Virus record (IMG/VR): IMGVR_UViG_3300008448_000434
Location: 1-29,483 of that record
Direction: 5' to 3' (one strand)
From: a virus
DNA length: 29,483 nucleotides
Position numbers and translations under genes: made by a program. Position 1 is the stretch's first letter, and each line of letters starts with the position of its first letter. The notes under the pieces are model-generated. The model was not told where the DNA came from. It saw only the letters and a program-made list of their open reading frames with translations, and ran no database searches. Below are positions 1-4,980 of the stretch, piece by piece.

Positions 1-12
1 CCCCCCGTTTCA

Positions 13-189
13 TTATGACTTGCTTAACAACTCCCTACAAATTCTTTTACAAGTTTGTTTTTCATCATCACACTCAATCAAACAATTAAAATAATCATTA
101 ACTAAGTCGTTCTGTTCATTAGATCGTTCTACTGTCTCCTCAAATTGTTTCCATCCAGCTAATTGATTGTAAGAGATTAGGTTGTGCAT
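13..189 (-). CDS. Small conserved cyanophage-type hypothetical protein (58 aa)
   Basis: Reads from an ATG with a strong ribosome site (GGAGG, 5 nt spacing) to TAA. An in-frame ATG 45 nt upstream would add 15 residues, but the GGAGG before this internal ATG and the hydrophobic, Cys/Met-rich look of the extra residues favour the shorter form. The protein is acidic and soluble. It has four cysteines in its second half, in two pairs (CLIEC and CKRIC), which could bind metal or form disulfides. I recall similar short proteins in marine T4-like phages, without known function. It lies downstream of the terminator at 324-349, so it probably has its own transcription. Its stop overlaps a possible ATG (TAATG) for a next gene cut by the window edge. 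Confidence 0.65.
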   Translation of the reverse strand: MHNLISYNQLAGWKQFEETVERSNEQNDLVNDYFNCLIECDDEKQTCKRICRELLSKS

Positions 190-298
190 AATAACCTCCA
201 TGCACATAGAATAACATAACAAAGGGGTTTTCATTCATACGCTTCACCTCTATATTCTACTACTATCTAGGTGTTTTGTGTTGATTCCTTAACAATAA

Positions 299-322
299 TT
301 TATACCTACGAGTTTATACCTA
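299..322 (-). repeat. Two direct copies of TAGGTATAAA
   Basis: The minus strand carries TAGGTATAAA twice, at 313-322 and 299-308, with a 14-nt period. It lies between the terminator at 324-349 and the 58-aa gene. It could hold promoter or binding elements for that gene, but I see no convincing -35/-10 pair. Confidence 0.4.
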
Positions 323-323
323 T

Positions 324-349
324 AAAAAAAGGAGGAGATCAACCCCTCC
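324..349 (-). terminator. Rho-independent terminator after the tiny-gene operon
   Basis: On the minus strand GGAGG and CCTCC pair across a 9-nt loop and are followed directly by seven T residues. It begins 6 nt after the stop of the 27-aa membrane peptide gene, which fits the end of the transcript that starts near 937. Confidence 0.85.
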
Positions 350-354
350 GATTT

Positions 355-438
355 CTACTTAAATAAAAATTGAATATAAAGCGACAATAAAACAAGTACA
401 ACCGCAGATCCTGCGGCAATTTGTAATACTGCGAACAT
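355..438 (-). CDS. 27-aa single-pass membrane peptide
   Basis: ATG overlaps the stop of the preceding gene (TGATG), with GGAG 7 nt upstream. The peptide is almost entirely hydrophobic (residues 2-26, rich in V, L, A and F) and ends in a single lysine, so it can span one membrane. It is the last gene of a four-gene unit and sits just before the terminator. Its function is unknown. Tiny membrane peptides in phage early regions sometimes alter host membrane processes, but nothing here shows that. The overlap, ribosome site and terminator position make it a credible gene despite its size. Confidence 0.6.
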   Translation of the reverse strand: MFAVLQIAAGSAVVLVLLSLYIQFLFK

Positions 439-536
439 CACTTTGCTCCAACGAGTTGTGCTAGTTGTGCTTGGTGACGGCGCTCTTCTTTTTGTTTTTG
501 CTCTTTAATGATTTGAAGGAAGTTAAGTTTTTTCAC
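438..536 (-). CDS. 32-aa basic, Gln/Lys-rich peptide, GTG start
   Basis: Starts at a GTG that overlaps the stop of the preceding gene (GTGA), behind a strong AAGGAGGGG ribosome site that lies inside the end of that gene. The product begins MKKLNFLQIIKEQ and continues with a highly charged stretch of K, Q, E, R and H, probably a single amphipathic helix. Its own stop overlaps the start of the 27-aa membrane peptide, so the two are likely translationally coupled. I recognise no family. The support is the precise overlap on both sides and the ribosome site. Confidence 0.6.
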   Translation of the reverse strand: MKKLNFLQIIKEQKQKEERRHQAQLAQLVGAK

Positions 537-670
537 TTGTGCCCCTCCTTTACAAACTTAACACCACGATAGGTTTCGTTGTATTGTTGGGCTTGTTGTT
601 GCATTTGCTGTTGGTATTCAATACGCTTTTGAGTATCGTATTCAACACCACGATATACGACTTTAGACAT
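533..670 (-). CDS. DUF4278-like small protein (45 aa)
   Basis: ATG is preceded by AAGGAG at good spacing. The product has two YRGV motifs, near residues 6-9 (YRGVEY) and 34-37 (YRGVKF), separated by a Gln-rich helix (about residues 18-30). Paired YRG motifs are the mark of the DUF4278 family, small proteins common in marine cyanobacteria and their phages, with no established role. It lies 39 nt after the 50-aa gene, and its last codons carry the ribosome site of the next gene. The family match is from memory of the motif and has not been searched. Confidence 0.75.
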   Translation of the reverse strand: MSKVVYRGVEYDTQKRIEYQQQMQQQAQQYNETYRGVKFVKEGHK

Positions 671-709
671 TAGGTTTTCTCCTTAATTTTGAGGCTAAAG
701 AGCGTTCCT

Positions 710-862
710 TCAGTCGGCTTTTGCGTCTATTTTGCACTCTTTTGGAGTAATCTGTTTGATTTCCCAAACCAAGTCATTTTTTGCTTGTTTTGGAATATCA
801 ACTTTATGAATTCTCCCAACCATTAACTGTGCTTGAAGGCAAGTTAAAAGAAGTGTTTCCAT
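710..862 (-). CDS. 50-aa peptide downstream of a glutamine-type riboswitch
   Basis: First gene after the riboswitch at 893-938. It starts METLLLTCLQAQL and ends in a Lys/Asp-rich tail; residues 2-15 form a hydrophobic helix and the rest is soluble, with two cysteines. The ribosome site is weak: an AGGT 9 nt before the ATG, itself the 3' arm of a 5-bp hairpin (ACCTA/TAGGT). That fits control of translation or of leader folding. Short ORFs of this size behind this RNA class gave the Downstream-peptide motif its name; in free-living cyanobacteria the class controls nitrogen-related genes, including glutamine synthetase inactivating factors. I cannot show that this peptide is such a factor. Confidence 0.75.
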   Translation of the reverse strand: METLLLTCLQAQLMVGRIHKVDIPKQAKNDLVWEIKQITPKECKIDAKAD

Positions 863-892
863 AGATGAACGACCTATAAGTAGGTTTTAATC

Positions 893-938
893 CGTTCCGA
901 GTCGGCTTACTTCCGTCTGGTTTCCCAGATGAACGATG
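893..938 (-). promoter_or_regulatory. Downstream-peptide / glnA-type glutamine riboswitch
   Basis: The minus strand shows a three-way junction. P1 is CGTT with AACG. P2 is TCTGG closed by a GAAA loop with CCAGA. The invariant-looking strand CGGAAGTAAG follows, then P3 is CCG-ACT-CGG. These elements, in this order, match the L-glutamine binding RNAs of cyanobacteria and cyanophages known as the glnA and Downstream-peptide motifs. A TATAAT box ends about 6 nt upstream, so the transcript would start at the aptamer. The next gene is a 50-aa peptide 31 nt downstream. The class is established knowledge; ligand binding by this copy is inferred. Confidence 0.85.
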
Positions 939-943
939 AGAGT

Positions 944-973
944 ATTATACTCCCTTTCGTGGATATTTATCAA
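944..973 (-). promoter_or_regulatory. Sigma70-like promoter for the riboswitch operon
   Basis: TTGATA (968-973) and a perfect TATAAT (944-949) are separated by 18 nt on the minus strand. The predicted start is about 937, at the edge of the riboswitch. The -10 box is the centre of GAGTATAATACTC, a small palindrome. This form is recognised by host-type sigma factor and so suggests early transcription, unlike the NATAAATA sites of the fibre region. Confidence 0.75.
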
Positions 974-1118
974 GTATGATTTGTATCATACGATACAAAT
1001 TTATAAAATCTTCGCGTGAGAAAATTTTGCCGGAATTTTTTGCCCCTTCTGGGGAATCACTTACGCTTTTTCTTTTCGGGTGCCTGATATCCCCAGAGTT
1101 TTGGATTAATCTTTCCAT
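945..1118 (-). CDS. Possible overlapping small ORF (57 aa)
   Basis: Open frame from ATG at 1118 to TAA at 945, out of frame with and overlapping the last 62 nt of the 124-aa gene. The distal half reads like real protein (SREDFINLYRMIQIILDKYP) and ends in a basic tail. The first half is the out-of-frame shadow of the neighbour and looks random, and the ribosome site is poor (GGGG). Its 3' end covers the dyad, the -35 and part of the -10 of the riboswitch operon. It may be a true small gene, the remnant of one, or chance. Confidence 0.3.
   Translation of the reverse strand: MERLIQNSGDIRHPKRKSVSDSPEGAKNSGKIFSREDFINLYRMIQIILDKYPRKGV
979..1000. repeat. 22-bp perfect dyad just upstream of the -35 box
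   Basis: ATTTGTATC and GATACAAAT flank a 4-nt centre (ATAC), giving 9-bp arms. It lies 5 bp upstream of the -35 hexamer. The position and symmetry suit a regulator binding site, but it also falls inside the doubtful reading frame 945-1118. Confidence 0.5.
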
Positions 1119-1431
1119 AACCCCAGTCAATATTACGAACTACTGGACCGAGATTATCGTAATACATATCAAACAAATTAGATCTCTTTCCACAGCGTGT
1201 TAAATCATAACAAGTTTTACCATCAATTTGATAAGTGACTATGTAAGCATCAGTTGGAACTTGACTGTCTTTTGCTTCTTCTAGAGTACAGTTTTGTTTG
1301 ATAACTTCACACCCATATTTTGATTTAAACAATTCCTTTTCTTCGGGAGTCCAGGCATGGTTTAAATCTTTATTGGGCGCCTCTCCTTTATCTGATGGCA
1401 TCTTTGGTTTTTCTATAAGATTTTTTTCCAT
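1057..1431 (-). CDS. Hypothetical phage protein (124 aa)
   Basis: Starts at ATG with only a weak ribosome site. The first 30 residues are charged and Pro/Lys-rich, likely disordered. The middle (about 40-105) has a folded look with cysteines near residues 41, 48, 74 and 80 and a C-Y-D-L-T-R-C-G-K stretch. The end is a lysine-rich tail (PEKKKRK). Four spaced cysteines could bind zinc or form disulfides. I do not recognise the family. It lies 23 nt after the 203-aa gene and is probably co-transcribed with it. Confidence 0.65.
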   Translation of the reverse strand: MEKNLIEKPKMPSDKGEAPNKDLNHAWTPEEKELFKSKYGCEVIKQNCTLEEAKDSQVPTDAYIVTYQIDGKTCYDLTRCGKRSNLFDMYYDNLGPVVRNIDWGYGKINPKLWGYQAPEKKKRK

Positions 1432-1454
1432 GATAATAACTTCAAAAATTTAGA

Positions 1455-2066
1455 TTAACTTCTACCGCCCCACTGAATGTCTGAATACGCTTCAGCAACA
1501 ATTTCTTTTGTAAGATTATATTTTGTATTCAACTTTTTATCTTTCACCAGGCAAAGAATTTCTGCTTCAAGAGGATGAAGACCTTCAAGGATATTAATAA
1601 ACATTGTCTCACGACGAATATTATTCAACGAATCATTACCACCTTTGATGAAATGATAAAAGTTTTTGTATTCTCTACTAATTGTGGTATGCCCTTGCTT
1701 ATCACTCGATCCGATTGAAAAAGATCCAGTTTCGTGCATCTTACGAACTTCTTCAGAAATCTTCGTTGTAAGAGACCCGCTGTAAGAAGTTTGGTCTGAG
1801 TATCCAGAATATGGCACCGCACCTTCTGGAAGCATTGAAATTACTGATTCATCAAAATTCCAAATAAAGATTGATTTCAATGCGACATGCTCATACTTTC
1901 TAAGAATTTCTACCTTCTTGGAATTTGTTTTTTGTCTTGATACAATATCTAATACTTCAAAGACAAACGGGTTGTTTGGCAAACTTGGAGTTGCAGTAAC
2001 TCTAGCAGTAGTTGCCTTTGAAGTGGTCTTTTTAACGGGTGTTTTTGCTTTAGTTGTCGTAGTCAT
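1455..2066 (-). CDS. Conserved T4-like cyanophage protein, DUF6433-like (203 aa)
   Basis: The N-terminal 25 residues are Thr/Lys/Ala-rich and probably disordered. From about residue 32 comes a folded domain beginning PFVFEVLDIVSRQ, with the conserved-looking strings IWNFDESVISMLPEG (about 67-81), YHFIKGGNDSL (about 136-146), ILEGLHPLEAEILCLVKDKKL and the terminal DIQWGGRS. I recall this pattern from a protein widespread in T4-like marine phages and catalogued as DUF6433; its function is unknown. A late-type promoter (2099-2106) lies 33 nt upstream of the ATG and there is no clear Shine-Dalgarno sequence. The family name is from memory. Confidence 0.75.
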   Translation of the reverse strand: MTTTTKAKTPVKKTTSKATTARVTATPSLPNNPFVFEVLDIVSRQKTNSKKVEILRKYEHVALKSIFIWNFDESVISMLPEGAVPYSGYSDQTSYSGSLTTKISEEVRKMHETGSFSIGSSDKQGHTTISREYKNFYHFIKGGNDSLNNIRRETMFINILEGLHPLEAEILCLVKDKKLNTKYNLTKEIVAEAYSDIQWGGRS

Positions 2067-2098
2067 ATGATGAACAAAATGTTGAATAATGTTAAAGT

Positions 2099-2106
2099 TA
2101 TTTATT
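2099..2106 (-). promoter_or_regulatory. Late-type promoter AATAAATA
   Basis: Exact match to the cyanophage late consensus NATAAATA, 33 nt before the 203-aa gene and 3 nt after the stop of the 80-aa gene. Confidence 0.5.
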
Positions 2107-2108
2107 GA

Positions 2109-2351
2109 CTATTCTTCGTCTTCCTCTACTTCAAACTCATCTTCAAAGTATCCTTGCTCAAATCGTACTGATACGATTTCTTGATCGATTAACTCACCAT
2201 CCTTATCATAAAACTCTGGATGGTATGCAATTTGTTTTGGACCTTCTTGGTGATTCATCATGTATTCTCTGGCAACCCAACCAAGCATTACTCCCACAAT
2301 CAGAAACAATACTGTTAGAAAAGAACCGAATACTAAACTGATTGCTAACAT
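2109..2351 (-). CDS. Small membrane protein with acidic tail (80 aa)
   Basis: Residues 1-25 form one strong transmembrane helix (MLAISLVFGSFLTVLFLIVG), followed by a soluble part with YHPEFYDKDGELI (about 43-55) and a very acidic C-terminus (FEVEEDEE). A CGGAG ribosome site precedes the ATG. Proteins of this shape, a TM helix followed by a HPE-YD-G segment, recur in T4-like cyanophages as small hypothetical membrane proteins. Topology with the acidic tail in the cytoplasm is likely but not proven. The role is unknown. Confidence 0.7.
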   Translation of the reverse strand: MLAISLVFGSFLTVLFLIVGVMLGWVAREYMMNHQEGPKQIAYHPEFYDKDGELIDQEIVSVRFEQGYFEDEFEVEEDEE

Positions 2352-2368
2352 GTGTTTGCTCCGGGAAA

Positions 2369-2587
2369 CTACTTTTTCTTCCTTGATATAAAGGAAAACT
2401 CAAAATAGATGGTTACCTCCCGATTTAGAAAGCAAACCATCTTCTCAAAGATGATGTGAAACGGTTGAGTCTGCTTTCTTTTGCCTCCATTAAGTATAAG
2501 TTCAACACCACGATTAAAGTGGTCTTCCTTTTTATTTAGGTCAAGATTTGATGATTTGTTTTTCCTTGAGGAATTTGATTGTGTCAA
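2369..2587 (-). CDS. Possible small gene without a clear start
   Basis: Open frame whose only upstream initiator is a TTG inside the glutaredoxin gene. The part after the glutaredoxin stop looks coding: NRGVELILNGGKRKQTQPFH, then IIFEKMVCFLNREVTIYFEF and a basic end. NRGVE echoes the YRGVE of the 45-aa DUF4278-like protein, and the DNA CGTGGTGTTGAA is identical in both. AAGGAAG and a CTAAATA box lie just before this part, but no ATG or GTG follows in frame. It may use a rare start, or be a gene that lost its start. Otherwise this stretch has no gene. Confidence 0.35.
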   Translation of the reverse strand: MTQSNSSRKNKSSNLDLNKKEDHFNRGVELILNGGKRKQTQPFHIIFEKMVCFLNREVTIYFEFSFISRKKK

Positions 2588-2783
2588 CTGATCCTCCTAA
2601 TTTTTGTTCATCACAAATAACTTGTGGGAAAGTAGAGCCTTCGCCAAACTCGGCATAAAACTCATCTCTGGTAAAATGCTCATTGAGATTATATACTACA
2701 AAGTTACTTCCTGTCAACTCAAGAACTTGTTTGACTTTATAGCAGTATGGGCAATCCTCTTTAGAATATACAGTAAAGTTCAT
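2541..2783 (-). CDS. grx: Glutaredoxin
   Basis: An 80-aa thioredoxin-fold protein of typical glutaredoxin length. The redox motif CPYC is at residues 12-15, the cis-proline TFPQV near 51-55, and the glutathione-side GGSVD near 63-67. Glutaredoxins reduce disulfides with glutathione and, in T4-like phages, can supply electrons to ribonucleotide reductase for dNTP synthesis; no reductase gene is in this window. The gene follows the terminator at 2816-2845. Its upstream DNA is A+T rich with a near-match TATAAATT and no Shine-Dalgarno sequence, so it likely has a separate promoter. Confidence 0.93.
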   Translation of the reverse strand: MNFTVYSKEDCPYCYKVKQVLELTGSNFVVYNLNEHFTRDEFYAEFGEGSTFPQVICDEQKLGGSVDTIKFLKEKQIIKS

Positions 2784-2815
2784 AATTTGTTATAATTTTT
2801 ATATTAATTTATAAT

Positions 2816-2845
2816 AGAAAAAAGGAGGGTATAAAAACCCTCCTT
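2816..2845 (-). terminator. Rho-independent terminator closing the fibre block
   Basis: AAGGAGGG and CCCTCCTT form an 8-bp stem with an 8-nt loop on the minus strand. The 3' arm runs into six T residues. It lies 178 nt past the stop of the 89-aa gene and before the glutaredoxin gene, separating the two transcripts. Confidence 0.85.
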
Positions 2846-2949
2846 ATTATACCACCAACTCACCTCTCCCACCACAGAGAAGTGGTCTTCATTCCCAAAG
2901 TTACAAGGATATTGAAGACTTGAATATTATAAAGGAAATTCAAAAGGTT

Positions 2950-2963
2950 GTCAACCGGTTGAC
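2950..2963. repeat. 14-bp perfect palindrome GTCAACCGGTTGAC
   Basis: Self-complementary 14-mer in the non-coding stretch 2846-3022, which otherwise holds no gene that I can see. A second overlapping inverted pair (GGTTGTCAACC) starts 4 nt to its left. It could be a protein binding site or part of an RNA fold in the 3' end of the fibre transcript. Confidence 0.4.
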
Positions 2964-3022
2964 GAAGTGTGTTTTTATAAGTAGACTAGGTTTGTTGCCG
3001 TTGAAGATAAGTTATAACTTAA

Positions 3023-3292
3023 TTAAGGTTTAGGACCTAAAAGACTCTCATTCCAAACTTCTTTGAGTTCTGTTGTGATCTCATCAACGGTTGTTCCAGT
3101 TATTTCTGCTTCAGTAACAATATTGGTTGCATCACGAAGTGCTTGTTTTTGAGTCTTAATTTCTTCAGTATCAGTACCAAATTCAAGTGCTCTTACAAAA
3201 TCCACATCCAGTTTTTCTAGAAGTGGTTTTCTCACCGCTCTCATCTTATCTTTTTGGATTTCTTTTGCTTTATCTACGTTAATCTTGATCAT
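3023..3292 (-). CDS. Small helical phage protein, tail-assembly type (89 aa)
   Basis: Mostly helical and charged: KAKEIQKDKMRAVRKPLLEK, then LDVDFVRALE, then KTQKQALRDATN and a C-terminal helix ending in GPKP. The order R-x-x-LLE-x-LDVDF-x-RALE followed by KQALRD is one I recall from small proteins next to phage tail fibre genes; some are called fibre assembly proteins, without firm proof. The ATG overlaps the stop of the preceding gene by four bases (ATGA), so the two are probably translationally coupled. It is the last gene before the terminator. Confidence 0.7.
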   Translation of the reverse strand: MIKINVDKAKEIQKDKMRAVRKPLLEKLDVDFVRALEFGTDTEEIKTQKQALRDATNIVTEAEITGTTVDEITTELKEVWNESLLGPKP

Positions 3293-3552
3293 TTCTTGTA
3301 CTCCAGTACCCAGTCTTCATAGTCCATACCGTATCCTGTCGGTTCTCCAAGTTCTTCTACATCAAGTTCCCAAGCATTAAAAAATGTATAGTCATTTGAT
3401 ACTTCTTCTTCATTTACAATCCAAAAAGGTTGCCCAGTTGGAGTATCCTTAAGAGCAATTTCAGTGATTGTATAATTTTCAAGTGCTTCTGGTGTTGGGT
3501 ATCCTACTGCAACTCCACCAAAATCATTATGCATAAGAATTAATTGTGCCAT
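3289..3552 (-). CDS. Small acidic phage protein (87 aa)
   Basis: Begins MAQLILMHNDFGGVAVGYPT, with the aromatic strings PFWIVNEEEVSNDYTFFNAW in the middle and YEDWVLEYKK at the end. Small proteins with this beta-rich, Trp/Phe-rich pattern occur near tail fibre genes in marine phages; function unknown. TATAAATA lies 21 nt upstream of the ATG with no Shine-Dalgarno sequence between. It overlaps the next gene by four bases, suggesting that the two products are made in step and may act together on the fibre encoded just upstream. Confidence 0.7.
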   Translation of the reverse strand: MAQLILMHNDFGGVAVGYPTPEALENYTITEIALKDTPTGQPFWIVNEEEVSNDYTFFNAWELDVEELGEPTGYGMDYEDWVLEYKK

Positions 3553-3573
3553 AATTATTTTAAGACTTGTGAA

Positions 3574-3581
3574 TATTTATA
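3574..3581 (-). promoter_or_regulatory. Late-type promoter TATAAATA
   Basis: Perfect T4 late consensus 21 nt before the 87-aa gene; lies just past the stop of the 380-aa fibre gene. Confidence 0.65.
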
Positions 3582-3583
3582 AA

Positions 3584-4726
3584 TTAACGGAAAATTGCTA
3601 CATTACAACTATTAACATCAAAAGGAACACTACTAGATGGGTTACCAGTCACAATTTTTAGTGAACCAGTTCCAAATGCTGAATAATTTCCAGAGTTTAG
3701 GTTTGGTCCACCTTGTCCAACCTGATGAACTAATCCTTGCCCACCACCTTGAGAGATGGAGACCGTTGGACAATAGTTAGAATCTGGCATAGAACTTGAA
3801 AAATTGATTGTATAATTTCCAGTACTATTTCTAGTTACACTGGTTACATTAGCACTACCACGAATAGATCCACTTGTTCCATCAAAGTTCACCCAAACAC
3901 GACATCCATAAGCCGTTGCTACTGAACCATATCCAGAGTTAAATAATAAATTTCCATTAGAGTTCAATTGCATTTGAACTCCCAATTCACCATTATCAGG
4001 TTTGACTTGAAATCTCAAATATCCACCAGTATCTGCAGCATTTCCAACATTAGTATTTGTATAAGACTCAATAACTGCCTTAATACCAGGATTGCCTGTT
4101 AGATTGGTTCCAGATACTTTATTTCCAAAAACAATCGAACCAATTCTTGATGCACTTGGATTTGCATTTGGATTTACAAGTGCTAAACAACCGTCAGCAG
4201 GATTAGTTCCAGAAGCAGTTCCTGAAAAAGTATAAACTAATTGATTAGCGTCCTTACCCCAATTTAAATCTGATACTGTTACTCCAGCACCAAAAGTTGC
4301 TTCACCTCTTACGTCAAGTGTTTTTACAGCACTTATTGTTCCTATACCCAGACGACCATTACTATCAAACCTAGCTGCTTCTACACCACCTTCACCAAAC
4401 GCTATGGTATCAGCAGAAGGAAAGAATATACCGGTATTACTGTCACCTGTTGGACTTATAGATGGAGCTGAAGTGCTACCGGCAGCAACGGTTGTAACAC
4501 CAGTATTTGTAATGCTTGTAGCAGTTACAGTAGTGGCAGTTACTGATGTAAAAGTAGAAACCCCAGAAGAACTTAAAGTATTATTACCAATCTTAATCGT
4601 CCCTGACTGAACATCCAAAGCACTCGTTGGTACTGACGTTCCGATACCGACTCTACCAGTGGAATCTTGATAGACTCCGCCAGTACCAGATTGATGTAAC
4701 CAACGATTGAATCTTATATCAGACAT
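3584..4726 (-). CDS. Tail fibre-like protein with RAWVNF-type tip (380 aa)
   Basis: Modular fibre. The N-terminus (1-35) carries GGVYQDSTGRVGIGT. Next is a repetitive beta section with TSVTATTVTAT (about 60-75). Then comes the segment PSISPTGDSNTGIFFPSADT (about 88-107) plus the GIGT-x-x-x-x-KTLDVRGEATFG repeat. The last 115 residues begin GCRVWVNFDGTSGSIRGSAN and continue with NYTINFSSSMPD. This end matches the (R/C)(A/V)WVNF-G-T domain found at the tips of many phage fibres. Such proteins usually form trimers and bind the host surface. The middle module is shared with the C1q-tipped fibre at 21135-22115, but the tip differs. A late promoter is 17 nt upstream. Confidence 0.85.
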   Translation of the reverse strand: MSDIRFNRWLHQSGTGGVYQDSTGRVGIGTSVPTSALDVQSGTIKIGNNTLSSSGVSTFTSVTATTVTATSITNTGVTTVAAGSTSAPSISPTGDSNTGIFFPSADTIAFGEGGVEAARFDSNGRLGIGTISAVKTLDVRGEATFGAGVTVSDLNWGKDANQLVYTFSGTASGTNPADGCLALVNPNANPSASRIGSIVFGNKVSGTNLTGNPGIKAVIESYTNTNVGNAADTGGYLRFQVKPDNGELGVQMQLNSNGNLLFNSGYGSVATAYGCRVWVNFDGTSGSIRGSANVTSVTRNSTGNYTINFSSSMPDSNYCPTVSISQGGGQGLVHQVGQGGPNLNSGNYSAFGTGSLKIVTGNPSSSVPFDVNSCNVAIFR

Positions 4727-4743
4727 TTATATGAGTTTTTAGA

Positions 4744-4751
4744 TATTTATA
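4744..4751 (-). promoter_or_regulatory. Late-type promoter containing the upstream stop codon
   Basis: TATAAATA; its internal TAA is the stop of the 73-aa gene. A TC-TAAAAAC tract follows, and the ATG of the 380-aa fibre lies 17 nt downstream. Confidence 0.65.
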
Positions 4752-4968
4752 GACCCAACAGTTCTTTGAGTTCTTCTATTGAGAGTCCTGCTGCCTCTAA
4801 CTTCTGTTGTGGAGTTAAAGATTCTGGTTCAGTAATTGGGTCTGGTGGAAGAGGTTCATTGCCTTCTTCTAACCAGAGAAGATATTCTGTTGAGGTCTCG
4901 ACATTGTGCCATTCGTCTGTTCCTATTTTATTTGCAGATGACCTATCTTGATTTAATTTAAAATTCAT
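4747..4968 (-). CDS. Small hypothetical protein with LEAAGL-x-x-EELKELL end (73 aa)
   Basis: A clear AAGGAG ribosome site precedes the ATG. The centre holds EWHNVETSTEYLLWLEEGNE and a Pro-rich linker (PLPPDP). The C-terminus is the amphipathic helix TPQQKLEAAGLSIEELKELL. I recall that helical ending, with KL-x-x-AGL and ELK-x-LLGL, in small proteins and fibre ends of marine phages. It sits between two fibre genes and 12 nt after the larger one, so a role as a fibre accessory or chaperone is possible but unproven. Confidence 0.65.
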   Translation of the reverse strand: MNFKLNQDRSSANKIGTDEWHNVETSTEYLLWLEEGNEPLPPDPITEPESLTPQQKLEAAGLSIEELKELLGL

Positions 4969-4980
4969 AACTTTATCTCC

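Noticed and set aside
1-13. Possible start of a next gene (TAATG overlap with the 58-aa gene)
   Set aside because: Only four codons are visible, so it cannot be supported as a feature.
140-238. A 32-aa frame starting MNENPFVMLF with an upstream GAGG
   Set aside because: It overlaps the better supported 58-aa gene in another frame, and the product does not resemble a folded or conserved protein.
964-971. NATAAATA match (GATAAATA) as a late promoter
   Set aside because: It overlaps a TTGATA -35 box with a perfect TATAAT at 18-nt spacing, a better fit for the operon downstream; it may be coincidental.
1030-1055. Hairpin CCCC-AGAA-GGGG after the 124-aa gene as a terminator
   Set aside because: The stem is only 4 bp and it is followed by A residues, not T residues, on the minus strand.
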